Part shown: positions 1 through 5,289 of the stretch, piece after piece
Layout: every line of letters begins with the position of its first letter
How positions within the stretch are numbered: position 1 is the stretch's first letter
NCBI GenBank assembly: GCA_034440595.1
Contig: JAWXCH010000244.1
Coordinates: 1-5,388, forward strand
Source of the DNA: JAWXCH01 sp034440595
GTDB lineage: Bacteria; Planctomycetota; Planctomycetia; Pirellulales; JALHPA01
Reading direction: 5' to 3'
Length of the DNA: 5,388 bases
Notes under the pieces: generated by a model
Seen by the model: the letters and a program-made list of their open reading frames with translations, nothing else
What the model was told of the DNA's origin: nothing
Database searches by the model: none
Program-made: the position numbers and the translations under genes

Positions 1-2
1 AT

Positions 3-158
3 CTCCGATTCGATTACACCGAGGAGGAGCTTGATCTTTGGTTCGACGATCAAGCCATTGAAGGTGTACTTCAGGTCGGTGTTCAAGATCGCGAAGGTGA
101 GGTTCGGCGGAGTAAGCTGAAAACGAAATCAAGAGCAGTAAGACAAGGCACGCACTGA
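3..158 (+). CDS. C-terminal tail of an unidentified protein (5' end outside window)
   Basis: Frame 3 is open from the left edge to a TGA at 156-158 and gives about 51 residues. The first part is acidic and aromatic (LRFDYTEEELDLWFDDQ), and the end is a strongly basic tail (RRSKLKTKSRAVRQ). This composition looks more like a real protein end than the other two frames, one of which stops early. The stop lies 24 bases before the start of the next gene, so the two could be co-transcribed. I do not recognise the family, and the fragment is too short to assign a role. It could be a chance open frame. Confidence 0.45.
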   Translation, partial: LRFDYTEEELDLWFDDQAIEGVLQVGVQDREGEVRRSKLKTKSRAVRQGTH

Positions 159-182
159 AGGCACACTCGCGAAGGGGGCGCA

Positions 183-1379
183 ATGAAGACAATAGGCAAA
201 GCTATCTACGAATTTCACTCGCTGACTTCGGGGTCGAAGGAAGTCGCTCATAAGCATGAACAGGTTTCTGCCAAGGCACTGGGACTCCGCGAGAGTTGGT
301 TTCGTGATGCCATTTTTCGGGAACCTGAACTAGTCATAGCGCCTTGCCGTGCGGGCGGGTTAGTGGAAGAGACGGAGATTTGGATGCCGTGGTACAAGGA
401 ATATCCCCTCGCCAAGACGGGAAGAGTCGACGTGATGCTTATTTCTTCGTCAGGACGGATAGGAATTGTCGAAACAAAGCTGTCCTACAATCCTGAGGGG
501 CGTCGCGAAGTAGTGGCGCAAGTATTCGATTACTCTCTGGCACTACAAGAGATTGACCCTTTGAACTTCGAAGGGACATTTCCTTGGGAGAAAGCTTCGC
601 CCAATTTCTACGATGACTTTGCCGAAAAGCTCGTCAACGGCGAGTTCCTTCTGATCATTGCGGGGGATGAGTTGGATCCTCGCGCCAGTCGTTTGGGCGA
701 AGGACTGCTTAGACGCCACCTGACGTCAAGTTGGAACCTGGCGATGATCGATCTGAATCTCTATCAATCCATCGCCAGTCCAGAATCTGTATTTATCGTA
801 CCCGCGCTTTGCAGTGCGGTAACGGCCGAGAAGAGACAGGTCATCAGGGTGATTGTTGAGGATCGGAAGGGCGCCACAGTTGGCGCTACAGTCATACCGG
901 GAAGGTCATCACCTGCAGTAGCGTCTGCGCGCGCGTCAGACATCGAGTCAGACGCCGACTTTGTGGCTCTGGTACGGGCGCAGTATCCGGAACAAGCGAA
1001 CGCTGTCGAAAAAGTCCTTGCCAAGTTTCACGAGATTGCAGCGGCGGACCCCGACGAATTTGAGTGTGGTCGGGGCTCTGCTTCGGCAAATCTATATTGG
1101 AAGCAGGCAGGGAGAAAATTGCGGATTTTCGGCCTCTATCGGGCCGCGAACCTCCGCATTTGGCTGGACTATCTGAACAAGAATGGCTACGAGAGCACCG
1201 CCAACGAAATTCGCATATTGGCGGCACCTGTCTTGGGCGTTAGCAATAGCGAGTTCGGCACCTCTGCGGCAATTTTCGTTGATGACAAAAATGTCAACAC
1301 GCTAATTACGCTGGTGAGCGACATCGTGTCGAGCATCAAGACCGTGAGCGTTGGCAAACAGCCGGGGACAGACCAGTAA
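183..1379 (+). CDS. PD-(D/E)XK nuclease-like protein, 398 aa
   Basis: This is probably a nucleic-acid-cleaving enzyme or a protein built on a nuclease fold. The core is visible at residues 80-120: GRVDV carries the metal-binding Asp83, a hydrophobic strand follows, then IVETK supplies Glu97 and Lys99 (D-x13-E-x-K), and the next helix has VAQVFDY with Gln113. Glu48 or Glu62 may serve as the upstream acidic residue. Residues 150-210 continue as alternating strands and helices. A low-complexity Ser/Ala linker (about 240-255) leads to a C-terminal domain (about 260-385) that I cannot assign and that may bind a target or partner. The ATG at 183 is preceded by GAAGGGGG at 171-177, a good ribosome binding site. 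There is no signal peptide or membrane segment, so the protein should be cytosolic. The combination of an ETKL strand with an RREVVAQ..DY helix resembles uncharacterised defence-island proteins, but the family was not confirmed. A truncated inverted relative lies at 4969-5190. Confidence 0.88.
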   Translation: MKTIGKAIYEFHSLTSGSKEVAHKHEQVSAKALGLRESWFRDAIFREPELVIAPCRAGGLVEETEIWMPWYKEYPLAKTGRVDVMLISSSGRIGIVETKLSYNPEGRREVVAQVFDYSLALQEIDPLNFEGTFPWEKASPNFYDDFAEKLVNGEFLLIIAGDELDPRASRLGEGLLRRHLTSSWNLAMIDLNLYQSIASPESVFIVPALCSAVTAEKRQVIRVIVEDRKGATVGATVIPGRSSPAVASARASDIESDADFVALVRAQYPEQANAVEKVLAKFHEIAAADPDEFECGRGSASANLYWKQAGRKLRIFGLYRAANLRIWLDYLNKNGYESTANEIRILAAPVLGVSNSEFGTSAAIFVDDKNVNTLITLVSDIVSSIKTVSVGKQPGTDQ

Positions 1380-1467
1380 CTGCACGAATTAATAAGATTG
1401 GACAACCCCGAGAACTGTTCTGCGTCCCAGGGTCACGTTGGATGTGAGCGGGAAGAACCCCGTAAAG

Positions 1468-1611
1468 ATGGAAAATCTTTCTGAGAACTTGAAATCTCTC
1501 GGCTATTCAATCAATGTCTCGATACTGCAAGCTCGCCGTTGGGCTTATGGAGGCTGTGGCCGGCGAGTGTGCGGGGAAAGAGCGGGATTGATTCACCTAT
1601 CTTTTGATTAG
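1468..1611 (+). CDS. Possible small ORF, 47 aa, unknown
   Basis: An ATG at 1468 opens 47 codons that end 11 bases before the start of the next gene. The product begins MENLSENLKSLGYSI and has a Cys/Gly/Arg-rich middle (YGGCGRRVCGERAG). The same frame also has a GTG at 1444, and GGGAAGAA at about 1450-1456 could act as a weak ribosome binding site for the ATG. The next gene has no convincing site of its own, so translation of this ORF might help its expression by coupling. I recognise no family. It could be noise or the remnant of a longer gene, and the gap it sits in (1380-1622) holds no better candidate. Confidence 0.25.
   Translation: MENLSENLKSLGYSINVSILQARRWAYGGCGRRVCGERAGLIHLSFD
1532..1567 (+). 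repeat. 7-bp GC-rich inverted repeat (possible hairpin)
   Basis: CTCGCCG at 1532-1538 is matched by CGGCGAG at 1561-1567, with a 22-base loop. No T-run follows, so this is not a standard intrinsic terminator. It lies inside the possible small ORF and about 55 bases before the next gene, where a hairpin could affect messenger stability or translation. A chance match is quite possible. Confidence 0.25.
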
Positions 1612-1622
1612 CGAACAACCCT

Positions 1623-2183
1623 ATGGCGACAACTGAAGACGAGAGCCGACAGGCTCCATATCTCGCCGGCTTATTTCATGCGACAAAGCGTTCTGTTACG
1701 ACTGTGAAGTTGCCCATATCCGGGCAAGTCGTCATGGTGTCGACGATGCTCCGCGATGAGCGGTCATGGACTGGTCCGAGACCAACGTCATTTGGCGACG
1801 TCCCGAACAAACCTGCTCTGCAATTCAACGATCAGCCGATCTGGGCCGAATTCATCCTGGTTCGACTATTGGAGGGCGACGGCTGGCAAGGGGCATGGGT
1901 GAAAAACTGGAATGGCCGAGAATTCCTGCGAGACATTCGTGAGACCGTCGAGTTGCCATCGACGGCAAGCGCGCTCTTCCGCCGAATCGAGAAGCGCACA
2001 GCCGGGAGAGGCGGGGGTTGCTGGGATATCTTCGCATGGCGGGGTGACGATTTTCTGTTCATCGAATCCAAGCAGCACGGACAGGATAAGCTGCAGTTGA
2101 CGCAGCGAACTTGGCTTGAAAGCGCGCGGGAGGAGGGCGTCCCGCTGTCGTCGTTCGCCATCGTGGAATGGCAGAAACGATAA
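1623..2183 (+). CDS. VRR-NUC-like PD-(D/E)XK nuclease, 186 aa
   Basis: This is a small protein whose C-terminal half carries a VRR-NUC-like nuclease core, so cleavage of DNA or of a branched structure is the likely activity. The ordered motifs are: Glu76 in helix PIWAEFILVRLLE; Asp135 in GGCWDIFAW; Glu148 and Lys150 in LFIESK; and Gln161 in LTQRTWLESA, which matches the Q-containing helix after E-x-K typical of VRR-NUC domains. A final strand SFAIVEW ends the fold. All expected catalytic positions are present, so it looks intact. The N-terminal 60 residues are unassigned. Start choice is uncertain because no Shine-Dalgarno sequence is visible before the ATG at 1623. A later ATG at 1737 would still keep the whole core, but the codons before it read as protein. 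Cytosolic. The family assignment rests on motif pattern only. Confidence 0.82.
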   Translation: MATTEDESRQAPYLAGLFHATKRSVTTVKLPISGQVVMVSTMLRDERSWTGPRPTSFGDVPNKPALQFNDQPIWAEFILVRLLEGDGWQGAWVKNWNGREFLRDIRETVELPSTASALFRRIEKRTAGRGGGCWDIFAWRGDDFLFIESKQHGQDKLQLTQRTWLESAREEGVPLSSFAIVEWQKR

Positions 2184-2185
2184 GC

Positions 2186-2192
2186 GGGGGGG
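2186..2192 (+). repeat. G7 homopolymer
   Basis: Seven consecutive G residues lie just after the stop codon of the VRR-NUC-like gene and before the broken HD hydrolase gene. Such tracts are prone to replication slippage. The tract is outside any clear reading frame, so no direct effect can be claimed. Confidence 0.4.
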
Positions 2193-2226
2193 TGGCTTAA
2201 CTTGCGAATCGATAAATAGAAAGGCA

Positions 2227-2745
2227 ATCGATACGAGTACCGTTATTAGGTCGATGGTGTTCGCTGCTTACAAGCATCGTTGTAAAAGACGTACGGACGC
2301 AGACAAGTCCCCATACGTAAATCACCTTATTGGTGTTGCAGATGAATTGGCAAACGAGGCTGGCATCGAGGATGAGCGCGTTCTAGTGGCGGCGATTCTC
2401 CACGACACAATTGAAGACACGAAAACCACTGAGCAAGAACTCATCCTAGCTATTCGGAAAAGAGGTGGCAGGCATCGTGCTCGAAGTAACTGATAACAAG
2501 GGATTGCTTAAGGCGGAGCGGAAGCGTCTGCAGATAGTGCATACCCCGTCCCTTAGCCAAAGTGCGAAGCTTGTGAAGCTTGCAGACAAGATCTGCGAGA
2601 CATTGCGGTCAGTCCACCCGCAGGCTGGACGCTGGATCGAAAGCAGGAATACTTCGAATGGGCAAAGTCGGTTGTTGACGGCATACGGGGAGTTAATCCG
2701 GAGCTTGAGCGGATATTTGATGATGTGTACAAGATGAAGCCATAA
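2227..2745 (+). pseudogene. MESH1/SpoT-type HD (p)ppGpp hydrolase, frameshifted
   Basis: The combined reading matches small HD-domain guanosine-3',5'-bis(diphosphate) 3'-pyrophosphohydrolases (MESH1, also called HDDC3), which remove the 3' pyrophosphate of the stringent-response alarmone. Three segments follow in order. Frame 1 from about 2227 to 2451 holds SPYVNH, the metal-binding HDTIED, and TTEQEL. Frame 2 from about 2453 to 2593 holds GKEVAGIVLEVTDNK, AERKRLQI and AKLVKLADK. Frame 1 again from about 2593 to the TAA at 2743-2745 holds RDIAVSPPAGW then DRKQEYFEWAKSVVDG. The metal and catalytic residues (NH, HD..ED, LADK) all survive, so decay is recent or the shifts are sequence errors. 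Family-like residues start before the first in-frame ATG (2254), and no ATG, GTG or TTG precedes it in frame, so the original start also seems lost. Family positions usually Pro or Ser are altered (NHL, NKGLLK). Confidence 0.85.
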
Positions 2746-2784
2746 CGAAAGGGAATTCTCAAGCCCCGCAGTTCTCGTAGAGCT

Positions 2785-3132
2785 TCAGCCTGAAACGTGT
2801 CCATTTTTATCAACGCTAAGTAATTCGCGCTTCCAAGTCCCCGACAGCCTCTCCATTAGCTTGATTGGGTCTGATGATTTCAACACAGACGTCAAAAGCG
2901 ATCTTGCTTTTCTCTTGGGGATGTTTGTCCAGCGGAGATTAAGAAGGTCCGTGTTTAGGAATTCTACGTTCCAGCCCCTCTTCGTTGATGGTCTCATCTG
3001 CAGCGAGTACGACTCAGTCAGACTAACTCCTATAAAACTCTCCGGACTCTTAATGGAGTTTTGAATGCTCATCAAAGCGTCGTTGGAAAACTCAGCAGCG
3101 TCGCCGCCGCATACGAAAAAATAAGCTTTCAT
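2785..3132 (-). CDS. Unknown 115-aa protein, coupled to a leader peptide
   Basis: An ATG at 3132 on the minus strand opens a 115-residue protein that ends at a TGA (2787-2785). It begins MKAYFFVCGGDAAEF, has a central basic stretch with RGWNVEFLNTDLLNLRW, and ends in a helix-like KSSDPIKLMERLSGTWKREL region. It contains no motif I recognise. The ATG overlaps the TGA of a 19-codon ORF with a strong ribosome binding site (ATGA overlap), which favours this start by translational coupling. The same frame stays open further upstream to 3342, but that part is less protein-like. It converges on the broken HD hydrolase gene, with 39 bases between the two stops. Alternatively, leader and body were once one secreted protein, now split by a frameshift. 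Confidence 0.5.
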   Translation of the reverse strand: MKAYFFVCGGDAAEFSNDALMSIQNSIKSPESFIGVSLTESYSLQMRPSTKRGWNVEFLNTDLLNLRWTNIPKRKARSLLTSVLKSSDPIKLMERLSGTWKRELLSVDKNGHVSG

Positions 3133-3188
3133 CGTCTCTTGAGGCCGCCTGCCAGCAACATGAGAAACAAGAGTGAAAGTCGGTTCAT
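3129..3188 (-). CDS. 19-codon hydrophobic leader or split signal peptide
   Basis: On the minus strand the ribosome binding site AAGGAGA (3202-3196) stands 7 bases before an ATG at 3188. The ORF encodes MNRLSLLFLMLLAGGLKRR and stops at TGA 3131-3129, which overlaps the next ATG (3132). The product has a short N-terminus with an Arg, a Leu-rich core and a small-residue LAGG end, as in a signal peptide. LAGG is one residue from the lipobox pattern LAGC. It could be a coupling leader, a small membrane peptide, or the signal peptide of a frameshifted secreted protein whose body is the 115-residue frame. The last is plausible because the strong ribosome binding site belongs to this ORF, not to the body. 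Confidence 0.45.
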   Translation of the reverse strand: MNRLSLLFLMLLAGGLKRR

Positions 3189-3195
3189 TGCGTTG

Positions 3196-3202
3196 TCTCC
3201 TT
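3196..3202 (-). promoter_or_regulatory. Strong Shine-Dalgarno site for the 19-codon ORF
   Basis: AAGGAGA on the minus strand, 7 bases upstream of the ATG at 3188. It is the best ribosome binding site in the window and is the main reason to believe translation starts here rather than further upstream in the longer open frame. Confidence 0.55.
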
Positions 3203-3943
3203 GCAATACGAATTCCGAATGACCCGAATCGGCTTTCATTTACCCACGTTCCCGACTGAGCGTCTGTGCGCTGGCGCACTTGTACCCTGCCGATTAGCCC
3301 CTGCGATAGATGACCCTGAAGCCGCGTTACCTGGGCGAGCATGGCGGAGTTGCGGTCGATGAAGCGAAACAGCGCCAGTCCGGGATCGGCTTCGATCTCC
3401 TATGTGCCGGGCCTGTCATGCCACTCCTTCATCCAGACGATGCACACCGGCTGCCGTGGCGTTGCGCCAGATCGCCGAACACTCGGGTGCGGCTCGTGGA
3501 TACTCGGTCCCCCCCGAACTGCCGATAGCCGCGACCATCGCGCCGAAGTCCGGATCACCTCGCAGGGCAGCGGTGCAATCGACCATCACCTGGTGCGCTA
3601 TGTCGGCTGGTACTCCAATCGCGCGCGCGGGGAGCGGGCCAAGGCGATCAAGGATCAGAAGGCGCCGACAACGTGCACAGCACTCATCGCGTAGCCAGGC
3701 GCGAGGCCCGCGGCCTCGCGCGCTGTGCGGGGATCACATCGAGTCCGGGGCGGGGTTTTGCGGTCGTTCAGGGTCACCGACATTGCCAATTGTGCGGCAT
3801 CAAGGGCAGACTACCCCCGGAGTCGTTGCAGCAAGCTCAACTTTGGGCTGTGCTGACGGTCACGGACGGGTGTTTGGGGAAAGGTGCGGGCGCAACGGTG
3901 CCAATTGCCGATCCTGGCAAAATGCGAGTTGGGGATTAAAGAA
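3203..3943. other. GC-rich region without an intact gene, decayed and mosaic
   Basis: About 740 bases hold no convincing complete gene, although several frames stay open because the sequence is GC-rich. The only piece I can relate to a family is the IS91-type transposase fragment at 3554-3694 on the plus strand. On the minus strand a protein-like run with MKEWHDRPGT, an in-frame TAG at 3402-3400, then EIEADPGLALFRFIDRNSAM may be the remnant of another gene. A C7 run lies at 3509-3515. The stretch 3695-3930 shows nothing I recognise. The region looks like the scar of one or more mobile-element events. Confidence 0.5.
3554..3694 (+). pseudogene. IS91-family transposase fragment
   Basis: The frame ending at TAG 3692-3694 contains DHHLVRYVGWYSNRARGER, which resembles the motif around H-x-VRYYGWYSN-x-x-RG-x-R near the end of the Y2 transposase domain in IS91-family (IS801/IS1294-like) elements, which move by rolling-circle transposition. 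The second Tyr of the usual RYYGWYS is Val here. The upstream catalytic part (HUH and paired tyrosines) and any downstream zinc-ribbon part cannot be found in this frame, so this is a short remnant. The call depends on one motif of about 20 residues remembered from the family. Confidence 0.5.
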
Positions 3944-4939
3944 ATGAGCGCACGAATCTCAATTGCCGGTGTATCTGAGCGCGACGTTGACCTCCTTCTC
4001 CTGGAGGAGTTTCAGTCATCTCCAACCTTTCGGGACTGGTTCGTGTTACAGGCACTCGGGCCGACCGTCCACCTTGGTCGGTGCGTCAGGGCGCAGCGAT
4101 CCGTCACTCACTTCACGGGTGAATCTGATCTCGAAGTGGTTTTCTCAAATTCGGACGGATCACACACTCGGCTCATGATTGAGAACAAGGTTGGTGCCGG
4201 ATTAGAGCCGCTTCAGGCGGAACGTTACCGTGTCCGGGGCGATTCCTATATCGCTGATGGGCATTGCGCTGCTTACCACACTGTTATCGTCGCGCCGGCC
4301 CGTTATTTTAGTGAAGCGGGGGGGCATAAAGGTTTCGACAGTCGAGTGACGTATGAGCAAATTCTTCAATGGTTTCTAGGCGATCAGAGTCTTGGAGAAC
4401 GGCGCCATTACAAAGCCGCGCTACTGCGATCTGCAATTGACAAGGCCACTATTGGATACCAGCCTGAGGAAGATGCACCAACCACGAAGTTTTGGCTTGC
4501 CTATTGGGGACACGCAACTAAATTCGCCTCTCGACTGGAAATGAGGAAGCCCAATTTAAAGCCATCAGGATCAGGATTCATTTACTTCAGGCCGCCGTCT
4601 TTGCCACGCGGCGTTGAGATTTGTCACAAGTTCAATCGCGGATTTGTGGATCTTCAGCTCAACGGAATGGGCATGCGACTCAACGAGGTCAACACGATTC
4701 TTGGACCGCACTTCGATTCAGACATGCAACTTATACAGGCTGCAAAGTCCGCTGCGATCCGACTCCAGGTCCCAATCTTGAAGGCAAGTGTAGCTGTCGA
4801 GGCGCAGGAATTGAATGTCCGTGCTGGGCTCGATGCAGCAATGCGACTTCTTATCTGGTTTCTTGGTAACCGGGACGTCTGGTTATCGCACGTTGCCAGT
4901 GCCCATCAAAGCGCTTCAGCCGACCGTTCCGACGGGTGA
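3944..4939 (+). CDS. PD-(D/E)XK nuclease superfamily protein (PDDEXK_4-like), 331 aa
   Basis: This is a nuclease-fold protein of a third type in this window. Near the N-terminus, residues 15-33 read DLLLLEEFQSSPTFRDWF, a helix with Glu21/Glu22 typical of the PDDEXK_4 (PF14281) group. The core follows: GESDLEVVF with Asp62, a loop, LMIENK with Glu80 and Lys82, then LEPLQAERY with Gln91. A strand HTVIVAPARYF (111-122) completes the core. Residues 180-320 form a second region with no recognised motif (KFWLAYWGHATKF, FIYFRPPSLPRGVEI, a C-terminal LIWFLGNRDVWL helix), perhaps for target recognition. I chose the ATG at 3944 because GGGG at 3931-3934 is well placed and the family-like helix begins soon after. 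An in-frame ATG at 3884 would add 20 residues that look non-coding. A G7 run lies within the gene at 4318-4324. It appears intact and cytosolic. Confidence 0.88.
   Translation: MSARISIAGVSERDVDLLLLEEFQSSPTFRDWFVLQALGPTVHLGRCVRAQRSVTHFTGESDLEVVFSNSDGSHTRLMIENKVGAGLEPLQAERYRVRGDSYIADGHCAAYHTVIVAPARYFSEAGGHKGFDSRVTYEQILQWFLGDQSLGERRHYKAALLRSAIDKATIGYQPEEDAPTTKFWLAYWGHATKFASRLEMRKPNLKPSGSGFIYFRPPSLPRGVEICHKFNRGFVDLQLNGMGMRLNEVNTILGPHFDSDMQLIQAAKSAAIRLQVPILKASVAVEAQELNVRAGLDAAMRLLIWFLGNRDVWLSHVASAHQSASADRSDG
4318..4324 (+). repeat. G7 homopolymer inside the PDDEXK_4-like gene
   Basis: The Gly-Gly codons at residues 126-127 are written as GGG GGG after GCG, giving seven G in a row. Slippage by one base would truncate the protein after the nuclease core. 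This is a possible on-off switch, but the run is short and nothing else shows it is used that way. Confidence 0.4.
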
Positions 4940-4968
4940 GCTTGGTCGTCAAGGCAACTCGAATTTAA

Positions 4969-5190
4969 TTAGCCACTGATCCCCAGATTGGTGAGCATCA
5001 CATCGACTCTTCCTATCCCCTGTAGTGGAAATTCAACGCTCCACGGCAGCCAACTCTCCGACTCTTGCACCAACCCGCCGGCGCGGCATGGTGCTAAGAC
5101 GAGCTCAGGCTCCAGAAAAATGGCATCACGAAACCAACTCTCGGGTAGTCCTAGCGTTTTGGCAGAAACCCGTTCATGTTTGAGAGCGAC
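4969..5190 (-). pseudogene. Truncated inverted relative of the 398-aa nuclease gene
   Basis: Reading the minus strand from about 5190 gives KHERVSAKTLGLPESWF, then RDAIFLEPELVLAPCRAGG, then GRVDVML. This aligns without gaps to residues 21-86 of the 398-residue nuclease at 183-1379. My hand alignment gives about 75% identity in protein and close to 80% in DNA over about 200 bases, so it is a diverged relative and not a recent exact duplicate. Similarity starts right at the IS3 end (the position of codon 21) and stops near 4991, after the metal-binding Asp of GRVDV. The frame then reads unrelated codons to a TAA at 4971-4969. It therefore lacks the start, the E-x-K half of the active site and the rest of the protein, and cannot be active. 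Confidence 0.88.
4991..5190 (-). repeat. Inverted copy of 243-442, about 79% identical
   Basis: The two gene copies form a diverged inverted repeat about 4.5 kb apart. The longest exact block covers the bases coding ESWFRDAIF, 29 bases by my reading. It marks homology between the window's ends. The divergence suggests two separate alleles or family members brought together, not a fresh local inversion. Confidence 0.75.
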
Positions 5191-5192
5191 CT

Positions 5193-5289
5193 TGCCCCTG
5201 TTTTTCGTATCCCATAGCCGAGCCCGTTATTCGGCTCGCTGCTGCTTTGCGAGCCAGTTCTTCTCGTACTGCATCGGACTGACATAGGC
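5193..5289 (-). mobile_element. 3' end of an IS3-family insertion sequence
   Basis: The minus strand reads YVSPMQYEKNWLAKQQRAE and then TAA at 5229-5227. This matches the typical C-terminus of IS3-family OrfB transposases (Y-x-SP-x-x-YE-x-x-W). After the stop, about 35 bases run to the point where similarity to the nuclease gene begins. On the plus strand this end reads TGCCCCTGTTTTTCG from 5193, fitting the TG start of IS3 terminal inverted repeats. Only about 97 bases remain. The catalytic DDE part, OrfA and the other terminal repeat are missing, so the element cannot move. It evidently landed in the second copy of the nuclease gene. The exact boundary is uncertain by a few bases. Confidence 0.75.

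Noticed and set aside
764..1405. Minus-strand open frames opposite the 398-aa nuclease gene
   Set aside because: Ser/Arg/Pro-rich shadow frames with no motifs, opposite a gene with a clear nuclease core.
1832..2227. Minus-strand frames opposite the VRR-NUC-like gene
   Set aside because: Shadow frames with composition typical of antisense reading and no ribosome binding site.
2116..2493. A 125-codon open frame as an intact gene
   Set aside because: Its first 35 or so codons overlap the VRR-NUC-like gene and are not protein-like. The useful part is only the first segment of the broken HD hydrolase.
2440..2600. Programmed frameshifting in the HD hydrolase
   Set aside because: No slippery heptamer or stimulatory structure is evident, the family is not known to need it, and the second break appears to lack conserved residues.
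2553..2813. Minus-strand 86-codon frame
   Set aside because: It lies mostly antisense to the recognised C-terminal part of the HD hydrolase.
3884..3943. Earlier ATG for the PDDEXK_4-like gene
   Set aside because: The extra 20 residues look random and the ATG at 3944 has a better placed GGGG site and family-like N-terminus.
3402..3947. Plus-strand 181-codon frame as a gene
   Set aside because: Arg/Ser/Ala-rich, no motif, and out of frame with the IS91-like motif in the same region.
4925..4990. Intrinsic terminator after the PDDEXK_4-like gene
   Set aside because: Only a 4-bp GACG/CGTC pairing was found and there is no T-run after it.
4988..5287. Plus-strand 99-codon frame
   Set aside because: It is antisense to the nuclease-gene fragment and IS3 end, both recognised on the minus strand.
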